In this document: positions 21,752-33,000 of the stretch, piece after piece | Layout of the letters: every line of letters begins with the position of its first letter | How positions within the stretch are numbered: position 1 is the stretch's first letter | Assembly: GCF_013368755.1 (NCBI RefSeq) | Contig: NC_049561.1 | Coordinates: 3,038,001-3,102,000 of the forward strand | Reading direction: 5' to 3' | Source of the DNA: Talaromyces rugulosus | Lineage: Eukaryota; Ascomycota; Eurotiomycetes; Eurotiales; Trichocomaceae | Length of the DNA stretch: 64,000 nucleotides | The notes under the pieces: generated by a model | Seen by the model: only the letters and a program-made list of their open reading frames with translations | The model's database searches: none | What the model was told of the DNA's origin: nothing | Made by a program: the position numbers and the translations under genes

Positions 21752-24700
21752 TTGCGGCCGTACCTACCCCGCAACCTTAGGGGCTCTAGAAGCGGGGATA
21801 GAGCGGCAAATAGGCATTATATGCCTGCAAGAGCCTTATATTGCTTATGACTTCTCCCACCCAGGCTATCTGCTGTACTGGCCAGGGGGGGAGAAGCGGG
21901 ATCAACGGGTGCTTATGGCCATCCGTAAAGACCTTATAGGGGCGGTTAGGGTCGAGAACCGCACTGATTTAGTAGACCACCCCTATTTACAGGCCCTGGA
22001 CATATGGGAAGCACCAATAATTAGCGGGCATGCCCCCCGACGCACTAGAATAGTCAACTGCTATGATGTGTGGATTGGGGCCAGTTACCGGTGGCAAGGG
22101 GCCTTCCCTAGACGACGCCGGGCCATCGAGGACGCAGACTGGGACCTGCTTATAGTGGGTAGGTGCCTATTAGTGGGTGATTTCAACGCCCATAGCCCTT
22201 CGTGGAACCCACTGGCCAAGGGCCGGGTTAACGCTGAGCCCTTGGAACAGCTTATAGAGCGGCACTCACTATATGTTAATAACCCACTGGGGGAGGCCAC
22301 ACGCTATAAGAAGACCGAGGGGGTGTCAATTATTGATTTAGCGTTATCCTCGCCAACCCTAGGGCCTCTGCAAGCCTGGGAGGTGGATAAGGATAAGCCT
22401 ACAACATCTGACCATGAGCTTATCGTCCTAGCCTGGGAAGCCCTAGAACCCCCCCCAGGAGGAATCTCCGGGGAGATTACTGGGTGGCAGATAGAAGCTC
22501 TGCAGGTAAACGAGGAAGCCCTAAAGCTGGCCACAGCAGCTTGGGCCTCAGAGGCTGTAGGCCACCCCCCTCTTAGTGATCAATGCACCGAGGAAGACCT
22601 TGCTAGAGAGGCCAATTGGGTGCAGGACACCCTAACCAGCGTACTCGATAGGCATGCCAAAGCAGTACGGCTTTGTGCACGCTCTAAGCGGTGGTGGAAG
22701 CCAGAGCTGCGGCAAGCCCGGAGCTTATGGGCTGCAGCCCGCAAGCGGTGGCAGGCCCATGCCTGTACCGACACCGAATTCAAGGCTGCAAGAACCGCTT
22801 ATTACCATGAAATAAAGGCGGCTAAAAGGACCTGCTGGGAGGCCTTCCTTGCTGAGGGAGGCCCTGGGGGGAAGGAAGAGTGGAAAAAGGGTTCTAACCC
22901 CACTGGGAACCCTTTTCCCAAAGGCCCTAGGGATGACCTGGAAAAGCCTTCTCCAGGAGATCCTAATAGGTGTTGGATAGCCCTACAGTACACTAAGCCA
23001 CGGACTAATCCCACCACCCCAGCACTCCAAGGCCCGGATCTAGAGGCTCCCCCTGCCACTACCATGGCCGATAAAGAAGCTCTAATCAGGGAAACGGCAT
23101 TTCCTAACGCCCCCCGTAGCTCCCCTCCTGGGGAGCTGCCAGGTGGACAGGCCCACATGCTTATAACGCCAGAGCGGGTGCATCAGGCCCTATTCAGCCA
23201 GAGCATCAAGAAAGCTCCGGGGGCCGACAGGCTCAATTTTAAAGCATGCCGGCTACTCTGGGCACTAGACTCGCCCCGAATCATAGGGATGGCTAGGCAG
23301 TGCTTTCGGCTTGGGGTGCACCCAGGGGCCTGGAAGACCGCTAAAGGCATCCTACTTCGGAAGCCAGGGAAGCCCGATTACACCCAGGTGAAGGCCTGGA
23401 GGGTGATAAGCTTGCTTAGCTGCCTGGGCAAGGTTGTTGAGAAGCTGGCTGCAGGCCTTATAGCGGACTGGTGTGAGGCCCAGGGGGCTTTACACCCTGG
23501 ACAAATGGGGTGCAGGCGGGGCCGTGGGGCTATTGACGCGGTGGCCTGCCTCGTGCAAACAGTGCACGAGGGATGGACTCAAAAGCTTCTCACAGGCACT
23601 ATCTTTATTGATGTTATGGGGGCCTTCGACCATGTTGACCCCTATAAGCTTAGTGAGGCTATGGAAGCTGCAGGCCTAGATAATGACCTTATAAGGTGGA
23701 CCTTATCCTTCCTTACAAATAGAAGGGTCAGCCTCGTAATTGACGGTTATAAAGCCCCTGAACAGCCTATTGACTCAGGGCTGCCCCAGGGCTCACCGGT
23801 CTCCCCAATCCTCTTTCTTATCTATATCCGGGGTGTGTTTCAGGCTATGGAACAGCAGGTGCCAGGAATCAAGGCCCTGTCCTATGCCGATGACATAGGC
23901 CTGGTAGCCCAGGGAAGCTCGGTCTCTGAGATCTGCAGGCAGCTAGAAGCAGCGGCAAAAGCTGCTATTGAGTGGGGACTGGCAGATAGCGTCAAATTCG
24001 ACCCTAAAAAGACAGAGGCCATCCTATTCTCTAGGGCCACCAGCAGGGAACATAAAAATCAGGTCCAGGAAGCTAGGGTGCAGGTAGGAGACGCTTTAGT
24101 GGCATTCTCCCCAACAGCCATCCGGTGGTTAGGGGTCTTACTAGATCCAAAGCTTACCCTCAAAGCCCACTATAAGTACCGCCTGCAAAAAGGTCAAAAT
24201 ACTGAAAGACGAGTGCGGGCACTGTGCAAGGCCCAGGGGCTCCCCCCAGGCCTGGCATGGCGAATCCAAAAGGCCACCGCGCAGTCAGTGGCGCTTTATG
24301 GGGCCGAGCTTTGGTGGCATGGGCAAAAGAACTGCCTAGAAGGACTGCAGGGCCTAATTAATAACCAGGCCCGGGCAGTCACAGGCATGCTGAAGTCCAC
24401 CCCGTTAGGACCGCTTATAAGGGAGGCAGCTCTGGAACCAGCAGAGGCCCTATTAGATAGTAAACAGCGGCGGTATGCCCTGAGACTCCTAGGACTTCCC
24501 CAGGGGCATCCAGCAGCAGAAATACTCCCTATAACGCTTAGGGAGGGAGACGCCCATGCACAGCCTGGAGAGCAGCCACTAGAAGACCGAGCTTGGGCAA
24601 CACCAACCCGCCGAGGCCCCTGGAAGCTGGGCATGGGCCTGGCCCGCAGGCTACGAGAGGCCTTGACCGCCGACCCCTCCCAGGGCTTTGAGCGTACAAT

Positions 24701-25781
24701 AGAGCCTGGTAATAGGTCTATACCACTAGATTTCAGGATAGACTCCCCTGAAACCGCTATGCAATTAGCCTCAGACCCCCTAAGTGGGATAGGGAACACC
24801 GACCTTTACTCAGACGGTTCTAGGTTAGATGATCAGCGCGTAGGCGCTGTAGTAGCTTATAAGCCACTTATTGGCCCCTGGAGGTCGCGCCTAGCTCCCC
24901 TGGGCGCAGGCTTCGAAGTCTTTGATGCAGAACTAATAGGAGTAGTCGAAGCCCTAGAGTGGGCACTGGCAGAGAATCTTATAGAGCCAATTAGGGTGTT
25001 TTTAGACGCCCAGGCCGCTATAAGCAGGCTCTAGCATACCCGGCCTGGCCCAGGGCAAGCCCTAGCGCTGCGGGCACACGACCTAGCCGGGGAACTACAG
25101 GCCACCGGCCGCAGGGTTACCATATGCTGGGTGCCAGGCCATAAAGGGGTCCCAGGCAACGAGGAGGCCGATAAGGCCGCTAAGAAAGCTGCAGGGAGGC
25201 CCTGTACAGGCAAGTACTCAGGCATCTCACTGGCCCATGCCCGGCGGGCATGCACCGAGACTTATAGCGCTATCAAGGCCAACTGGCTCACTGCAAAGCT
25301 TGCAAGACGCACCCAACAGGTAGGCCAGGCCTACCAACCCCCCCGGGGATAGAAGCTTGACCCAATAGTGGCAAGCACCCCCAAGCACCTGGCGCGGCGG
25401 TATTACCAATTCAAGACCGACCACACCCCAATCGGGGCCTATCTGCACCGAATCAAGGCCCGAGACTCCCCTAATTGCTTGGGGTGCTCTAGGGGGACTG
25501 AGACGGTAAGACACCTTCTTACAAACTGTCGACAGTGGTGCCACCAGCGGGAAAAACTATATGCCGGCTTGGCCGAAGCGGGGGTAAAGGCCCCGCAGGA
25601 TAGCGAGCAGTGCCCCGAAGCACGCCTATTCCAGGACCCAAAGGCCACTACAGCGCTGCTGGCGTTTATAGGGGCCATTAGGGAGCGAGAGGATAACCAA
25701 CAGGCCTGGGAGCAGGCCTATAAGACTGATAATTGGGGCATTGAGGCCCTGGATGAGGGAGAGCGAGAGGGGGAAGGATAG
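21732..25781 (+). pseudogene. LINE ORF2: endonuclease-RT-RNase H, interrupted by two amber codons
   Basis: The ATG at 21732 lies inside the end of ORF1 and begins the endonuclease directly (MLIIQHNCGR). The same frame is open upstream to 21573, but that part merely overlaps ORF1. The AP-like endonuclease occupies residues ~1-235, with QEP near 32, GDFNAHSPSW near 150 and SDHEL near 225. RT spans ~480-790, with GLPQGSPVSPILF and catalytic SYADD near 718. RNase H starts near 1026 (YSDGS, DAEL, LDAQ). TAG at 25032-25034 (codon 1101) cuts RNase H before its WVPGHKG part. A second TAG is at 25350-25352, and the same frame then continues to 25781 with a CCHC motif (CLGC..HLLTNC). Both fit CAG-to-TAG changes. 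A protein stopping at 25034 would keep EN and RT but only part of RNase H. Confidence 0.85.
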
Positions 25782-26069
25782 CGGGCAGGGGCGGCCCGCT
25801 ATTGTAGGCAACGCCCAAACGTTAGTGGCCATAAGGAGGGGGTAGTGGTTGCCACCCACTATAAGCCCCCGAATCGTCCTGCGCATATAAGCGGCATGGG
25901 GTGAGGAAAGTGCAAGATACCTTGAAAGCCTGGATCCAATGGGGGTAGAGGCACCGGCTTATGGGGGGCAACCCCTATAAGCAGGCCTAATCCACACGAA
26001 TCGCTGTCTGTCATAGCCTAGGGCTCGGTATAGACGTTAAATTTGATTAAATAAATAAATAAATAAATA
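25782..26069 (+). other. LINE 3' UTR and (TAAA)n tail
   Basis: Non-coding, GC-rich, with small inverted repeats (for example GCGGGC..GGCCCGC at the start). It ends GACGTTAAATTTGAT followed by TAAA repeats. The final ~60 bases recur at the end of the putative SINE (52211-52270, opposite strand), so they are probably what the LINE reverse transcriptase recognises. Confidence 0.7.
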
Positions 26070-27885
26070 AGCCATCTCGGCCACCCTCTCAATTTTCTCC
26101 CACTTTCCACCCTACACATATTTGAAAATCGCACCAACACAGCAATATGCCTCAGAACGCTGCAAAAAATCCTTTAAACGATGAGGGTAGACTTCAGCTT
26201 GCTGTAAATACGTTAAAAAAAGGCCAAATCACTAGTATGCGCGAAGCGGCGCGCCTTTTTAACATTCCAAGATCAACGCTTTAAGATAGATATAGCAGTC
26301 GCTTTCAACGCTCATATAAGCACGCCCACAATATCAAATTATCAGAAACCAAGGAAATATCGCTTCGCGAGTGGATTATTTCTATAGATAAGCGTGGCTG
26401 CCCCGTTAGGCCTTTGATGGTAGAGCTTATAGCTAATTGCTTATTTATTAAACACGATTCTATTAACTCACTACCTACCGTTAGTAAATACTAGATAAGC
26501 AATTATTTAAGATGCTAGTAAAACCTTAAGACTTATTACATTCGTAAATATAACTATAAGCGCGCTTTATACGAGGATCTAATAATTATAAGTGGCTTTT
26601 TTGATGATTTTACACGCGCTTTTACCGAGTATAGGATTATTAAAGATGATATTTAGAATTTTGATAAAACTAGGTTTATTATAGAGATCATTTCTACTGC
26701 AAAAGTTATATGCAGCTTTGATCACAAAGGAAAACCTTGTCTAGTGCAGCCTGGGAATCAGAAATAGGTCACAGCTGTAGAATATATAAGTACACATAGA
26801 ATCATATTACTTTTATTATATTGAAATTAGTTAATAAACTGCTTAACTAGTATAATTTATCCTGCTTATCCTCTAATTAGTTAATTACTGAGTCGCCAAA
26901 CGGTTGGATATCTAATAAACTTGGGATTGAATGGCTTTAAAAGATTTTTGATCCTTGTACAAGACTAATTACAACTGGAAGATACCGTATGCTGGTTCTT
27001 GATAGCTATAGCAGTTATTTTATATCTTTATTCGACCAGTACTGCACCCAGAATAACATTATTCCTGTATATATGCCGCCACACTCATCTTATCTACTTC
27101 AGCCGCTTGATGTGGATGTTTTTGCAGTTCTCAAGCGATTATATAGACGTGCGGTCGAAAACCGGATGCGCTGCAGCGTCAACTATATCGATAAAGACGA
27201 TTTTTTGATGATATATTTGGAAATTTGAGATAAAGCCTATTCTATATAAAATATTAAGAGCGGCTTTACAGTAACTGGTATTTCTCCATTCAACCCAGAA
27301 CATGTACTATCGAAGCTTAACATTTAATTGCGAACACCTACCCCCCCTAGTACAGCCTATTTATTCTAGTGCAAATTAGTCCCCAAAAACACCAAAAAAC
27401 ATCAAAAATTTGGCCCGCCAGGCGAGGACGATAGATCGATTTATAAGATAACGTTTTACTGATTCAAATTCACCCACCAGGCGCGCGTTAGACCAGTTGA
27501 TAAAAGGATACTTTTTAGCAATGAATTCTGCTATTATTCTGGCATAAGAAAACTATGATCTACAAGCAGCGAATTATCACTAAAAGCAAAAATATATAAT
27601 AAGAGGTCGTCTAATTGACTGATCAGGGATTTTGACAGTCTTTAAGGATCGTGAAATCACTGCAGCAGCGTTGACAGCCCAGGAAGCTCTACAACTTTTT
27701 AATCCGGAAGTGGCTTCAGGAACACGCAGGCGCGCACCGCGGACCTGTTCTAATTGTAAACAAATCGGGCATATTCGCATGTACTGTCTGAACAATTTGA
27801 CATAGAAATTATATAGTAATTCTGATTATTTATTCCATTTTTGTCGATATAATAATTTTTTGTGGGGCGGGTGGCCGAGATGGCT
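26070..27885 (+). mobile_element. Fot1/pogo-type DNA transposon, 1.8 kb
   Basis: Perfect 17-base terminal inverted repeats, AGCCATCTCGGCCACCC at 26070-26086 and its complement at 27869-27885, are flanked by TA on both sides as expected for Tc1/mariner-pogo insertion. The element carries a single decayed transposase gene. Mutation is moderate, lighter than in the neighbouring Gypsy elements. It sits at the end of the (TAAA)n tail of the LINE. Confidence 0.85.
26147..27805 (+). pseudogene. pogo/Fot1 transposase relic
   Basis: It starts MPQNAAKNPLNDEGRLQLAV at 26147, followed by a helix-turn-helix (MREAARLFNIPRSTL), as in HTH_psq/CENP-B-type DNA binding. The catalytic DDE_1 domain is recognisable: NFDKTRF (from NFDETGF) near 26660, STAKVI, VLDSYSSYF (from LDGHxSH) near 26993, and MPPHSSYLLQPLDV with the open stretch 26989-27228. 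The C-terminal end has a zinc knuckle, TCSNCKQIGHIRMYC, near 27750, common in fungal members of this family. Stops and small frameshifts occur throughout and several catalytic residues are changed, so it cannot encode an active enzyme. Confidence 0.75.
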
Positions 27886-27887
27886 TA

Positions 27888-27945
27888 TGTGGCCGACGGG
27901 GGTTATAAAATACGTTATAAAATAAATAATAATAATAAATAAATA
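27888..27945. other. Linker between pogo and Gypsy B0
   Basis: It starts TGTGGCCGACGGGGG, which echoes the TIR core GTGGCCGAG just inside the transposon, then turns into an A-rich run of AAT/AAAT repeats. Origin unclear. Confidence 0.3.
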
Positions 27946-28204
27946 AACATAAAAGAAAAATAGATTTTAAAATAAATAACTATATTTATATTAATAATAA
28001 AAAATAAAATATAGAATAACTAGATAAAAAGCTAGATTACTAGTCTAAAGAACTATATAAAATATTATATAAAATAAAATATATTTTTAAATTAGATTTA
28101 TTATTAAATATATAAGTATACTATATCTTTTTTCTAAATAAGTTCTACTATATTACTTTAACTAAGCTTTTAACTAGTTAACTAAAAAAAAAATATTCTA
28201 AACT
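27946..28204 (+). mobile_element. Gypsy family B fragment B0 (integrase/chromodomain part)
   Basis: It aligns to the end of integrase in B2 (about 41385-41630) and B1 (46125-46370), strongly RIP-mutated. It ends where the LTR of B1 begins, with ~310 bases of normal 3' internal sequence missing. Confidence 0.6.
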
Positions 28205-28476
28205 TGTGACAGCTGAACCTAAGGCTATCCCCAAGGGTAGAAGCGGCCTTATAGCCGGATAGAAGACCTTAGATAGAAAAAATATCAACTCTAATCTATA
28301 ATACTAGATCTAGAGATAGCTTTATTCTAGAATTATAAAGAATTAAGCTAGTTATTTAAATATATAAAATAAAATCTTTTTATAGATTTTAATAATTAGA
28401 TTCTTTTTCTATACTTATTATTTTAGAGAATTATATTTCTAGATAAAAATTAATATTTTTAAAAAAGTATATTATA
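28205..28476 (+). repeat. 5' LTR of B1
   Basis: Starts TGTGACAGCTGAACC and ends GTATATTATA (mutated GCACGTCACA). It aligns along its length with 36210-36483 and 41944-42217. Confidence 0.75.
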
Positions 28477-28814
28477 TTATAATAAATATTTTTATATTTT
28501 ATCTTTATCTTTTTTATAATTAATATAGTTAATATTTAGCTATAATTAGTATTCTGATTAAAAATAAACTTTTTTTTATCTTAATCTTTTTATATTTAAT
28601 ATAGTCTATATAGCTATAATAAATATTTTATTAACACTTTAATTCTAAATTTTTATTTATCTTTATTTAAAATTTAGAAATCTTATAAGCTAGTATAATA
28701 GTAAAACTAAATACTATTAATAAATATTAGTATAATAAAAACACTAATAATAATAATATAAAAAAGCCTAGTTACTATTTAATTATTAACCTTAAAAAAC
28801 TAAAGCTTAGAAAT

Positions 28815-29291
28815 TGTCAAAACGTATCAACCGTTCTTTACCAGAATAGGTGTTCATTGGTAGTATTCTGCTGAATGAGATAGAGACGTAGGTAACTAGG
28901 GTCGGAAGGGGAATATCTCTTGTAAACAGGAAGATATTTAAAAGTAATTTGTTGATAAGCTAGATAAAGTATAGATCTAATTTAATATAAGAATAAAACA
29001 TGATCAAACTAAATATATATTAATAAATAAGTGTCTTTATATAATAAATCCTAAATATAGTGAATATATCCATCTTTATAGTAGTTACTCTGTTGGCTAT
29101 ATTTATTGAGACATATTTAATATATCCTTGGCCTAATAACAGCTCTGTTGGTTATATTATCTATATAGTTATATAACTCTGTTGTATCAATCTTTCTATA
29201 ACTATCTGTGTAAGTACCTATAATAGCTTTGTTTAGATAAGTAGTGTCTATAGGCCTATTAATTAGCTATAGTTAATTAAATCTTCTGATA
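28815..29291 (-). repeat. 3' LTR of A1
   Basis: Plus-strand ends are TGTCAAAACG and TCTTCTGATA. It pairs with the LTR at 35328-35804. Confidence 0.85.
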
Positions 29292-29475
29292 ATCCCCTTC
29301 TCTAAAAGCTAGTATCTTGATAGTTATATAAATAGTCACATACCTCTATCACATAGATAAACTAGTTTCAATCTTATTAATATTCTTAGTAGTGATATCC
29401 TAACTATATCATTACAGAAAAATATAAATAAGAATAACCTTCACACCTAAATCAAACAGTCTAATGTTATCTTAT

Positions 29476-30023
29476 TAATCCCTTATCGTTGTTATACTTT
29501 ATATAGAAAGATGTACATTAAATCTAAGATTTTAAATTATTATAATAAGTGTATTAGTTTTAATTACTATAAGTATGTTAAGATAGCTTTATTTAATCTT
29601 ATCTAGAAGAAGCTCTTAGCAGTCTAGAAAAAGATTTATACTTAACAGAAAGAAACCTATAAGCAAATAGTTGAAATAATAACTAAACTTGATTATCTTA
29701 ACAAACAAGATAATCTTCTCTAAAAATGAGCTAGAGAATTTATTTAAACTGATATAAAAAATATAGAAGAGTTAGAGCGACTAGAAAAGGAAAAAGAAAA
29801 AAAGCATAAAAAGAAATAAAAAAAAGAAATTAAGCAGTAGAAAGTTAATAAGACTATTATAGCTGTCTTTAAAAAGTTTCTTTTTAATCTTAATAATATG
29901 GATCTTTTTAACCTAGTCCTTTTTGATTAACTTATCAGTGATATTTCTGAATCTTATCTAAGTAATTTAGATATCTAATTAATTTTTATAAATTATGTTC
30001 TTCAAAATATTCTTTCTACTTAA
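29476..30023 (+). pseudogene. Antisense ORF of element A1
   Basis: Same position and strand relation as in element C: between pol and the 3' LTR, opposite to gag-pol. The reading (TAG/TAA as Gln) contains YIKSKIL, a Y-x2-C pair matching CSEC in C, KKLLAVQKKI, AREFIQTDIKNIEELERL, then a Lys/Glu run and a tail LFNLVLFDQ, ending at TAA 30021. Three of the four Cys have become Tyr, as RIP predicts. The match to the C-element frame extends over about 170 residues, so it was probably a real gene. Unknown function; coiled coil with a small Cys domain. Confidence 0.5.
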
Positions 30024-33000
30024 TAAGATATAATATTTTTCCTTTTTCTATTTTTTGTTATACTATCTAGTCAATTTTATATTTTTCTTTTTCTACTTTA
30101 TTATAATTTTCATACTGACTTACTATTGGTTTTAGTAATAAGATATAGAATATTAAGTATATCTTTATTCTGTTTGATAGCTAGAGTTTATAATTATTAT
30201 TTACAAGTTTCTTTTTGATTATAAATAGTCTATATTTAATAGCATCAAGTTTATTACTAGATTTTTTATTTAGAATATTAAATTTTTTATTTCTTATTAT
30301 TTATTGTAGTAAGTAAACTTTCTTTTTTTTTTTGAGAATAGACATATCCTTATACTTCTTATTGTAATATATTTTCATTTTTAATTCTACTTATTAAATA
30401 TCTCTTAACATACTTTGGTGTAATATTTGTATATATTATCTTTTAACTGCTACTTACTCCAATACTCTTTTTTTTAAGATATCTATCCATAATATTCATA
30501 AGTATCGTCTAAGATTAATATAATATAGTACTTATTTTATTGTTATATTTTCTGTATTATTCAGGACGAATTATATAATTAGTAATAATTCTACTCAATT
30601 TACTTAATTCTAATCTAAGTAATGCTTTAGATATTATTATACTATTTAAATCATCTTTTTAGACTAGCCATCAGTCTATTAATAATTAACAGTTAATAAT
30701 TTATGCATTGTTTTATATATTTTTGTAATAGTCTATTAATATTTCAACGTAAATAACTTGTCTTAATCTGAAGTTATTTCCGTTGGTAATCTGGTCTAAT
30801 TAAATACTATTCTAAGTATTAATATCGCGTATTATTCTGCAGTTATATCTTTTAATATTAGACTAAGAATAATATATTTTGTAAGTCAATCTATAATAAT
30901 AATTATATTAGTATAGATGACTCTAGTGACTAGATTTTTAAACTGTAATAGCCCTTAAATAAAATTAACTATAATACTTTCCTATATTTATGTTGATATA
31001 TCCATGATATTCATTTTTCTATATAGTTTATATTATAATAGTTTATTTCAGTTACATTCATTATATTTACAGATGTATTTGGTCACTTTTTTAATAATAT
31101 TAGGATAGTAGTATACTCGCTGTATTTCTTTAAGTATTTTCTTAATTTCTTAGTATCCTTTATTTAGTAGATTATAATTTTCTTAAATAACTTCAGTAAT
31201 TATTTTTAATAAAATTATAATTTAATCATTCTATAGTATAAATCCTTTGTTTAGTTATAATATTCTAACTTATAATTTTTTTTAAATTCTATTATTATTT
31301 CTTGTTACTTTCTTAAATCTTTATTTAAATTTAGTTTTATTAATTATGACGGTTGTTGCCAGGATTACTTTTTTATTATATCTGATTCTGTCTAAATCTT
31401 TTCGTAAAATATTTGTCTTTGGTTGTTCGATGCCAATAGAGTAATCTAATCGTCGGCTGAGGGCATCTACTATAACATTTTCTTTTCTTTTGATATATTC
31501 AATCCTAAAGTTAAACTGTGCTAAATATTTAGTCTATCTAGTTTATTTTTTTAAAAGCTCTTTTGTTATCATAAAATAAATTAGATTATAATAATCATTT
31601 TTTATAATTATTTTATGTTTTGTTTCTTAAAAATAGTGTCTCCAGTGCTTGAATACTTCAATAATTACTAGCAGTTCTTAGTTATATACATTATAATTTC
31701 ATTCTATTATTATAAATTATCATGAATAGAATACAATAATAACTTTTTCTTTACTTTCCTTGATCTATTCGTATACTAATTCTAAAGTAAATCTAAAGGC
31801 ATCTAGTTATATTATACTTTAAAGTTCTAGGTTATATAGCTAAAGAATAGATGCTTCTTTAATAAGTTCTTTAATTTTATCAAATGCTTATTATTATTTA
31901 TTTTTTCATTTAAATAGTTGTTCTTTTTTCAGCATTTTTATTATAGGCTTTATGATGTTAGTATATTATCCTAAATACCTTTATATATAACCACTTGCTC
32001 CTAAAAATCCTTAGATTCTAGTGACATCAGTTGACGTAGACCAGTTAATAATTATGTTGACTTTTTCTAATAGAATTTATAGTCCTTCTATTGAGTAGAT
32101 TATTTCTAAATATTTAACAGTAGTTATATTAAATTCACACTTCTTGATTTTTAGCGTGATTCCTACCTTTATTAACTTATCTATAACACTTTGTACATAG
32201 CTATCATGTAGTTTAGAGTTTTTAGAAAAGACTATAATATTATCAAAATATACTACCATAAATTTATTTAGATAGTCTTTTAATAGGTATGTCATGTATC
32301 GTACAAATTATATAGATAGATTTTTCAATCCTATAAATACGACTATCTATTTGTATAATCCTTTATCTATAAGAATAACTATTTTTAAGATATCTTCTTT
32401 TTTTATATATAGATTATAGTAATCCTATTCAACATTAAATATTGTTATAATTTTTGCTCTTTGTAATAAATCTCTTTTTTATTCTTAATATAATGCCTTA
32501 TTTACATCATCTATTATCTAACTATTTAGTTGTCAATAGTCGTGTACTACTTTTTTTATTTTATCTTTCTTAGGTACATAAAGATTTCATACTGAATTTA
32601 CCAAGCCAGATTTCTGTAAATATCTAGCAAGATAAAAAATATTAATAAATTTATTTTTAGTTTCTTGTTCATCTTTTGACTTTTATTTCTACTTGACTTA
32701 TTTAAATTGAGTCTTAGGCTTTAGCTTAATTATTGTTTTATATTCCAGTGGATATATTGGAATTCAATATTTTTTTTTTATAAATAATTCAGTATAGTTA
32801 TAGTATTTTTTTAATAATTTTTTTATAACTTCTGCGAGTTCTTTTTTATATAATTCTTTTGGCTTCGGTTTTGTTCTATAATCTATTTTTTTATTAGTTT
32901 GGGCGATTATTTTGAGTGGTTTATATATTCAGAGTTCTTCTCTTTTAATAATAATTTTTCTCTGTTCCTAGTTAATAATTAGATTAAACTACTTTAACCA

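Larger units (their letters stand above)
19772..26069 (+). mobile_element. Tad1-like LINE (non-LTR retrotransposon), GC-rich, essentially free of RIP
   Basis: Full-length layout: short 5' UTR with CCCGCCGGGAAAATC, ORF1, overlapping ORF2 (endonuclease, RT, RNase H, C-terminal CCHC), a ~285-base 3' UTR and a (TAAA)n tail. The same 5' sequence, mutated, heads the antisense copy at 50200, which confirms the start within a few bases. Base composition contrasts sharply with both flanks. It interrupts the LTR of element C, and its tail abuts the pogo element. No clear target-site duplication could be found because the right flank has been replaced. Confidence 0.85.

Noticed and set aside
27580..27795. 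Minus-strand 71-codon ORF
   Set aside because: It is the complement of the transposase C-terminus, whose plus strand shows a clear CCHC zinc knuckle.
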